Part shown: piece after piece, positions 7,605 through 14,300 of the stretch
How the letters are laid out: each line of letters begins with the position of its first letter
Position numbering within the stretch: position 1 is the first letter of the stretch
Assembly (NCBI GenBank): GCA_036939355.1
Contig: JALLAP010000266.1
Coordinates: forward strand, 1-16,927
Reading direction: 5' to 3'
DNA from: Thalassiosira profunda
Taxonomy: Eukaryota; Bacillariophyta; Thalassiosirophyceae; Thalassiosirales; Thalassiosiraceae
DNA length: 16,927 bases
The notes under the pieces: model-generated
What the model was told of the DNA's origin: nothing
Databases searched by the model: none
Seen by the model: only the letters and a program-made list of their open reading frames with translations
Translations under genes and position numbers: made by a program

Positions 7605-7934
7605 TCAACTCGTCCTCTTTGCCACCGCCAGCGCCCGCGCCCGCGTATTGAACAGATCGAAATCCCTCGTCCGGTACGGCGGCGCCACGATCTCCCTCCG
7701 CCCGCCCCCCGTGCTCGCCCGCACCCGATGGAACGGCCCGCACATGAGCTGGCCCGCTAGGCACAAAATAAAGGCCAGGAACGCCTCGACGACGACGTCG
7801 ATCGGAGGGGAGGAGGCGCCGGGGAGGTCGGCGGCCGTGGCTAGGGAGCGGTAGTGGAGGCAGGAGTAGGTGGCGTGGAGGAGGAGGAGGGTGCCGAGGG
7901 TGGTGAGGGCCGGGCCTCCGGAGATGGGCGCCAT
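7605..7934 (-). CDS. EMC5: ER membrane protein complex subunit 5 (EMC5/MMGT)
   Basis: 109 residues. EMC5 (membrane magnesium transporter 1 in animals) is a two-helix subunit of the ER membrane insertase complex that inserts tail-anchored and multipass proteins. The protein starts with MAP, has helix 1 (LTTLGTLLLLHATYSCLHYR, where the family has a similar AHAA-S-xx-HRS pattern), then the loop and PPIDVVVEAFLAFILCLAGQ matching the conserved LPIDI-x-x-Q-x-LAF segment of helix 2. The C-terminal part has RDFDLFNTRARAL, equivalent to the family's F-x-FN-x-RGR-x-L ending. The frame is open further upstream through telomere-like repeats to an ATG at 8222, but family alignment favours the ATG at 7934. 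Slightly shorter than human (131). Divergent from the recycling factor gene. Confidence 0.85.
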   Translation of the reverse strand: MAPISGGPALTTLGTLLLLHATYSCLHYRSLATAADLPGASSPPIDVVVEAFLAFILCLAGQLMCGPFHRVRASTGGGRREIVAPPYRTRDFDLFNTRARALAVAKRTS

Positions 7935-8239
7935 TTTTGACGATGTATATGAGCAAATTGCGGCCGCTGCTCTCCAGAGAGGTCGTCTGGTAAAGGCCAG
8001 CGGCGGAGCTCTATGCAGGACGGCGGCCTGGCTGCGGCCGGCTAGGTGGGTGGACGGTGAGATGAGGGCAGCGGCAGAGCTAAGCAGGAGGGCGGCGCTT
8101 GTGGGGTTGGGTGGTTTTTGTGCGTACAGGTGCGTATACACAGAGGTTAGGGTTGGGGTTAGGTTGGGGTTAGGGTTAGGGTTAGATTTCAGCTCACCAC
8201 ACAACACCAACCACATCACCATCACTCTCCCCTCCCACG
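7935..8239. promoter_or_regulatory. Shared upstream region of EMC5 and the RRF gene
   Basis: 305 bp between divergent starts. It is GC-rich and contains the telomere-like tract at 8145-8185, 55 bp before the RRF ATG. No other gene is supported. A GTGAGC on the minus strand near 8191-8196 could be the donor of a 5' UTR intron of EMC5, but no acceptor is convincing. Confidence 0.45.
8145..8185 (+). repeat. Short interstitial telomere-like tract (TTAGGG-type)
   Basis: About 41 bp built from GGTTAG units with variants: GGTTAG, GGTTGG, GGTTAG, GTTGG, then GGTTAG three times. The last three units are perfect TTAGGG-phase repeats. The plant-type TTTAGGG unit is not seen. It lies inside the shared EMC5/RRF upstream region. 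Confidence 0.85.
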
Positions 8240-9310
8240 ATGCACCAAGCGGCCATCAGAGCAACCGCAGCCCGGCGCGGCGCCTCAGCACTGCTCGGCA
8301 GACTCGCGGGAAGGCCTCCGTCGGGTGTGAAACATGTAGCGTCGTCATCTATCGGTGGCCGCTCGACGATTGCAACATTTGCAACGACGGGTGATGGCCA
8401 CCAATTGATGCCACCAAGAGGAGCGCCCGCCGCCCCGCACCGCCACGTCCTGCCTGTCAACCATGCATTTGTGCCGCTCGGCTCGACCATTCGGGCGTTC
8501 GGACGCAAGGGCAGCCGGATGGGCCACCACATCGAGAACCTCGACGAGATGGCCCACAACGACAGCCGCGAGGAGGCGAAGCATCGCCGTGAGGAGAAGA
8601 AGAAGAAGAGCAAGAAGGCGCGGGTTGCCTCGCAGAAGGAGGAGGGCGGGAAGTCGGGGGAAAGCAAAGGGGAGGACAAGGCGGATGGGGGAGTGGGCGA
8701 CGACATTGGTCCCCGGGAGGACGAGTTTGGCAATCCCCTCCTGCCCGAGTCCGATGCGGTCCGGGCGAAGATGATGATGGTCGTGGCCTCCCTCGAGCGT
8801 TCCTTTGCATCCATCAGAGGAGGGGAGGCGACGCCAGAGCTCTTTGACGCGGTGCGCGTCTCCGCCTACGGCGAGATTGTGCCACTCAGCTCAGTGGGAC
8901 AAGTTGTCATCGAGGATCCGCAGCGGGCCACGATCAGCTGCTACGATCCCACGGTCGCCGGCGATGTTCGGGAGGCCGTGCGGGATATGCCGGGGATGAA
9001 CCTCAATCCGTACGTCGAAGAGGGAGGGTCGGGGGTGGTCGTCGTGCCCATCCCTCGGGCGAGCGAGGAGACCAGGAAAGAAATGGTGAAGGAGTTGGCA
9101 CGTCAAGCGGAGAACGGGAAGCAGCGGATTAGAAATATCCGAAGGAAGGCCAACGATGTTGTCAACAAGGGAAAGCAGGGCAAGCTGGATGGGATATCGA
9201 AGGACGATGCGTTCAGGGTGGGGAAGGAGGTGGATACGGTGACGGAGGAGGTGCTGGCGGTCCTGAAGGACATCGTCGAGAGGAAGCAGAGGAGCGTCAT
9301 GGAGGATTGA
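8240..9310 (+). CDS. MRRF: Ribosome recycling factor, organellar (mitochondrial likely)
   Basis: 356 residues, single exon, first ATG. RRF, with the elongation factor EF-G, splits post-termination 70S-type ribosomes. Residues 1-50 (MHQAAIRATAARRGASALLG and on) are rich in Ala, Arg and Ser with no acidic residue, as in mitochondrial presequences. A long charged linker (about 100-165, including EEKKKKSKKAR) separates it from the RRF fold at about 176-356: RSFASIRGGEATPELFDAVR, YGEIVPLSSVGQV, MNLNPY, then VVVVPIPRASEETRKEMVK (the family's P-LTEERR-x-x-L-K), RIRNIRRKAND (297-307) and a C-terminal helix ending ERKQRSVMED. The linker makes it much longer than bacterial RRF (about 185). Lack of a signal peptide argues against a complex plastid. 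Convergent with the next gene. Confidence 0.87.
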   Translation: MHQAAIRATAARRGASALLGRLAGRPPSGVKHVASSSIGGRSTIATFATTGDGHQLMPPRGAPAAPHRHVLPVNHAFVPLGSTIRAFGRKGSRMGHHIENLDEMAHNDSREEAKHRREEKKKKSKKARVASQKEEGGKSGESKGEDKADGGVGDDIGPREDEFGNPLLPESDAVRAKMMMVVASLERSFASIRGGEATPELFDAVRVSAYGEIVPLSSVGQVVIEDPQRATISCYDPTVAGDVREAVRDMPGMNLNPYVEEGGSGVVVVPIPRASEETRKEMVKELARQAENGKQRIRNIRRKANDVVNKGKQGKLDGISKDDAFRVGKEVDTVTEEVLAVLKDIVERKQRSVMED

Positions 9311-9520
9311 GAGCACGACGAGGAAAGGGCGCCAATGTTGGTTCTCCTTCAACTAGATAGGTAGGGGATGCAAATTATCCATGGTGGCGGTGCGATGAAG
9401 TCTCAACCCACTTGGTCAGACATATCCCATCACCTGTCCACTCTATGTTTCAACGAAAAGATAAGTTGAGCTGGTCGAGGCTTGCTCGGACTCTCGATTG
9501 TAGGAAAGGAAGGAAGCCAC

Positions 9521-11044
9521 TCAAAGGTCCTTCTTCTTGCCACCTTGGTGAATCTGAATGTTGCCACCAGAGATTTCAGTTCCAAGGTTGTCGTAAACGA
9601 CAGAGCCGTCAGATTCCTTCCAAATCTTGATGTGGAAGGAGTCCGGGACCACGGGGTCTTCGTTCTTGCCTTCGCCGTTGTCGCAAGCGACGAGCACGAA
9701 ACCAAACTCATCGGCACCGTCGTTGATGAGCCCGACGCCCTTGAACTTGGCACATGGATCATCGACAACAAGCCAGTCGTAGGAGGTAGAATTGAACTGC
9801 ATGCCCGCGAACTCGAACGAGGTGTCGCCGAAGGGTTCGGACTTGCCCCTGTTGTACTTGGAGACAAAGCCAAACGAAGCCTTTCCAGTGACGGGCGCGT
9901 CGGCAGTGTACGCGCCAGCGGGAGACTCGACGAAGCCACCGCCGGTGACAAATCCTGCCGCGGGGTCAACGATGACAACCTGACGAAACAGCGAAGATTC
10001 GTATTGGCGAACTGCACAGCACATTGATCGATGAGAGCAGCGCATTCAACTTACCTCGCCAGCAACTGTGGTGCAGCCGCAAGACTTGCAAACCTCCACC
10101 TCAATCTTGCACACATGCGGATCCGTCCCCGCGTCGACAGTCAGCTCGGGAGAGGCCGTGTCGCCATCATCCAAGACGCCTGGGCAATCACTCGCGTCCC
10201 AGGTGTACTCAAGCTCCTCCGGGTCGGTCGCTGTCACTGACAAGTCGCCATTGTCTGCAGGTGCACCGGTTGCCCCTCTCACGAAGACGACAGCGTCCTC
10301 GAGGGGCTCGACCTTGGGAGATGTGTTGCCGAACTGAAGGTTATCGAAGACTGCGACTGCTCCTGCCGCGCTGATGACTTTTTTGAGGAGAACATCAGAC
10401 ACCACTCCGAAGAACTGGGTAGGGCCACCAGCGCCTGGAATTACTACCGTGTCAAGGACCGCGTCATCCACGCCAACGAAGCTAAGAGGGATGTCATTGC
10501 CTAAGAACGAGAAGACGTTGAACCCCACAGCATATACATTGGTCGCAAGCGCGAACTCGAAGAAGGCTCCGGAAGCGAACTGGTCAGCCGCCACCCAAGT
10601 GGAAGGACCCACGACGCCAGATCCTAGGGTGACAGTGGCGCCGTAGTCGGCGTGGAACTCAAAGCCGCTCTGCAGATCACCAGGCAAAAAACAGTCTCCA
10701 CGGTTATCGCTGCTGAATGGATTGGGACATCCTTCGACGAACCCATCAGGGGAGAGAACAGTCTCAAAGTCCTCGAGGGCAAGGCCGCAAGTAGCGGCAG
10801 AGAACAGCGCCTGATCATCGAAGAAGGCAAGGTTCGCAGAGGCGGTCTCTACTGGGACCGCTTCGCTCGAAGCCACAACTTGCGTTTGGCGGCCAGCGGG
10901 TGGAGGTCGCCCGGTGAAGCTCCCTTGGCTCGCATCAATGACAGCCACGCCTGGAGACCCCTCGCTGGCCTTCCTCCAGGAGAGGCGAGCGTTGGCACCG
11001 GGGACGGCGGCGAAGAGAAGGATCGAGGCGCGTGCGAGCTTCAT
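9521..11044 (-). CDS. Secreted multidomain protein with bacterial-type modules (2 exons)
   Basis: Exon 1 is 11044-10055 and exon 2 is 9979-9521, with a 75-bp phase-0 intron (donor GTAAGT, acceptor GTCAG); 482 residues. The first in-frame ATG is 11044; the open frame reaches further only to a TTG. Residues 1-19 are a signal peptide (MKLARASILLFAAVPGANA). Module 1 (about 70-240) has FFDDQALFSAATCGLALEDF and ends FDNLQFG, like a jelly-roll module common in bacterial PEP-CTERM proteins. Module 2 (about 262-336) resembles a PKD/Ig fold: YTWDASDCPGVLDDGDTASP. Module 3 (about 337-475) reads VTGGGFVESPAGAYTADAPV, then GKASFGFVSKYNRG, NSTSYDWLVV, FHIKIW and VVYDN, matching the bacterial post-COAP-1 type domain as I remember it. 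The intron falls between modules 2 and 3. No membrane anchor is seen; the tail is GGKKKDL. The family names are from memory and should be searched. Confidence 0.75.
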
Positions 11045-11336
11045 CAGTGGGAGGCTTGGTCTGACGGGCGTGCTGAATTGTGGGAGGAGAGACAAGCGTG
11101 GAAAAGGAGCGTGCTTTTTTCAGTCGACCGAAGTCACGGCTCACGTGGCGAGTGTGAGCACAGAACAACCCAATCTTCGCTCAGAGGCGCTGCAATTCAA
11201 TTCAAGTGGAAGCCATAGCTCAGAAGCGATTGTCCAAATGTGTATCGTCTATATTTATGCAAAGCGGAGAGAAGCGAAGAGGAAGATCCCTTCCAATGGC
11301 AACCTACTTCTACGCTGGCCGATCGCAACTGCCTTT
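11045..11336 (-). promoter_or_regulatory. Upstream region of the secreted-protein gene
   Basis: 292 bp between the SCC2 stop and the downstream minus-strand start. On the minus strand it has an AT-rich TATA-like element ATAAATATA at 11258-11250, about 205 bp before the ATG, and a CCACGTGA G-box with palindromic core CACGTG at 11142-11147, about 98 bp before the ATG. Both are motif matches only. Confidence 0.35.
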
Positions 11337-14300
11337 TCACTCGCCCTCCTCGGGAGAAACCTTGGGAGAGGCCTCAGACTCGGCCGATCTCTTCCGCTTC
11401 GTGCCAGACTTCTTCGGAGAGGCCGCCGGGTCTGGATGAATTTCTTCGTCACTGTCGCGCATCAGCCTACGGAACAGAGAATAGACCCGGACGGCAGCGC
11501 TCCAGTTGATTTCCTTCCCCTCCCCATCGAAGATGGGTTCGAGGTTGCAAGAGAACGGAGAGATCTCGCCCATAGAAATTCCCTTCTCGAACGGGCGCTC
11601 CTTCTCTGAGGGGACATACTCAGTCAAACGGGCCTCACTCAGGTTGTACGCCTTCCGGAGGAAGTTCTTGAGCTGCAGCAAAGGTAGGATTCTGCATGCA
11701 TCCACACACAACTGTCCAAACTCGGCAGAGGAGGAGATCGAAAGTGACTCTGGATCGATCTTGCCCTTGCCCCTCTTCTTCGCCGCAAGCTCAATGTCGT
11801 CTTCTCCCGAATTTGGATCGCAGAGGTCAGCAGCGGTAAGCTTTGCGAACTCGCTGATAATCGTCTGACCATCCAACGCCGTGATGGAAGACGCGTGGTA
11901 GCTGATGAACAAGGGATCGTTCAAGCTGTTGTACGGCAAGTGGGCCAGGATCTCCGAGGCGAAGGCCAGCAGAGGAAGTTGGTCGGCGTCGGTGTGCTCG
12001 TGGTCCGGATCCTTCTCGAAGAGGGAGATGATGCCTTTCAGAAGGCCCTGACGCTGCGCGCGCTTGTTGCGGATGGCGCTCTCCTTGATGACAGCATCAA
12101 AGATCGTCTCCGTCACGACGTGATGGCCCTCTGTCTTCTGCAGAAGGGCGGTGACCCTCGGGACGCCGTCGGCATCGTGCGGGTAGACCTCCTTCTGAAA
12201 GAAGAATGCCTGCTTCAACCCAGCGCAGATCCTCTGGCGAAGCATGTCGGGCCGCTTCTCTCCCTCGTTGATCAGCAGTTTCAGCGCAAGCGAGCGCGTC
12301 GCTGGCGACTTGACATCGCCCTGCACGGCCAAGAGGTGCGGCACCGTCGCCATGGGGTTGATCAAGCCCTGGCGCAGGAGGTGACCGATCAAGTCGATGA
12401 TCATTTGGCGCACTTTCTCGTCCTTGCTGAGCGTCAGTTCGTACAGCCGGTCGGCGTGCTTCGTCAGGATGGAACCCGAAATGCAGGCGTCGCCGTCCTG
12501 GTCGCCGCTGATCCGTTTCGAGAGCGTAATGTCCTTCTGGTGGTCCATCTTGTCCTTGGCGGCGCCGCTCTCGATGCGCTTTTCCTCCGCCAGGAGAATG
12601 TCGCGCCAGCAGCGCAGCGACTCGATCTGCACGCTCGGCGGCGAGTCTGCCGCGATCGCCTCGCCAATGATGCCCAGCTGCTCCGCCGCAAGCACGACGC
12701 GCGGGCGCGAGATGAACACCCCGTTCATTGCGCGAAGGGCAAGGCACTTGGTGGACTCGTCCTCCTTGTCCAAATACTCGCGGAACAAGGCGAAGCAGGC
12801 CGAGGAGAGCACGTTGCCCGAAAAATGGAGCTGCTTGACATCCGTGACGACCACGAAGCTGTTCGGGTCGAGGTTGTGATTGTCGTGGTTGTCCGGTCCG
12901 TGGTAAAACCGGCAGATGCTTCCCAGCGCCGAGAGCGCCCTCCGCACGTTGTCTCGCAGCGATTTCTTGCTCTGCAAGAACTCGCACGACTTGTCCTTGT
13001 TCTTTAGCAGATAGCTGTAGAACTGGACGGCCAGGCTGAAGAGCTTCTTCTCCGGGAGGCTGCCCGGTTTGGCGTCGGGATGGTTGGCCAAGTTGGCGAG
13101 GGCCTCGACGGCCGAGCTCACTGCCGCAGGAGGAAACTTGTACGCAATGTTGACCAGATCGGTCGGCAGTCCACCGCCCGTCAAGCGAGCCAACTCCTTG
13201 CCGCTAAAGTGCGTCGACGCGAGGCTGACGATGCTGCTCACAGTGCTCACGATGGCCGTCTCGTACTTCTTCGCCCCATTGTCGCCCTTCAAATACGGCT
13301 CGAGCGTGTCCATGTGAGGGACCAGCAGCTCCGGGTAGGATTGAGAAAAGACGCTCAGAGTGGAGAGCAGAGCCACGAGCTCCTTCCCGTCCTCCTCCTC
13401 GTGCGAGCGGGTATCCTCGAACGAGAGAAGCAGCTCGATCAAAGCCAGCACCAGGCTGTTGCACTGATTGCGCGAATCCTCCTGCCGACGCTTCCTCTCG
13501 GCCATCTTTTTGTCCTTGTCTCCCTCACTGAATCCAAAGAGCAGACCTCGCACCAGGCTGGTGAGATAGTCGGGGCTGCTGGACACCTTCACGACCTCCA
13601 CCATCTGCTTGGCTGCCTCGCGGCAGTACACCTGCGCCTTCGTCATTGTTTTGCCGNACCTTCACGACCTCCACCATCTGCTTGGCTGCCTCGCGGCAGT
13701 ACACCTGCGCCTTCGTCATTGTTTTGCCGGGGCTGCTCGGGTTCGACGCAGGGACATCCGCCGGAATGACCAGCGCTGACTTTCCCATCTCAAAGGCCTT
13801 CCCGTTGAACCAAAGATCGTGGAACGTTTCGTGCACAAGGTCCCGGACGCCGTCGTCCTCCTTGCGATCGTCCGCCCTCTGGAGCATTTTGTGCATGGCC
13901 GTGGCCCTGCCACCGTACGAGGGGTTCGACAGCAGAATATCTCTGAAAATCCGCACAGCCCTCTTTCGCACGCTGATGCCCTTGTCCACCATCCTCTCGA
14001 GCAGCGGCGCGTGGAAAGCAGACGCAAGGTTGGGGCTTTGCAAAACGTAATCGCCGACCAAGCTGACGGCCGCCTCGCGCACCGAAATGGCCTCGTCGAC
14101 GAAGCAGCGGGACACCTCCTTTCTGACAGAGGACTGCGTCATGAGGCTCGGGTCGGTGTTCACCACCTGCAGGAATGCCTTGAGGGAGAGCTTGCGGAGC
14201 GAGGCAGACTTGTCGCCCATGAGGCGGAGCAGGACGCCGAGGAGCCTCGGAAAGGAGGAAGACAGCTCGGACGACGAGACCAAGGAGGACACGATGCGCT

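Noticed and set aside
7935..8225. N-terminal extension of EMC5 to an ATG at 8222 reading through the telomere-like tract
   Set aside because: It encodes low-complexity NPNPN/TPTLT from the repeat, and the EMC5 family starts at the MAP sequence at 7934.
9430..10027. Other frames over the second exon of the secreted protein (both strands)
   Set aside because: Low-complexity Ser/Pro/Arg translations overlapping a frame with clear domain similarity.
13735..13750. GGTTCGA-like sequences suggesting a tRNA T-loop (also near 11530)
   Set aside because: They fall inside coding exons and no cloverleaf or anticodon arm can be built around them.
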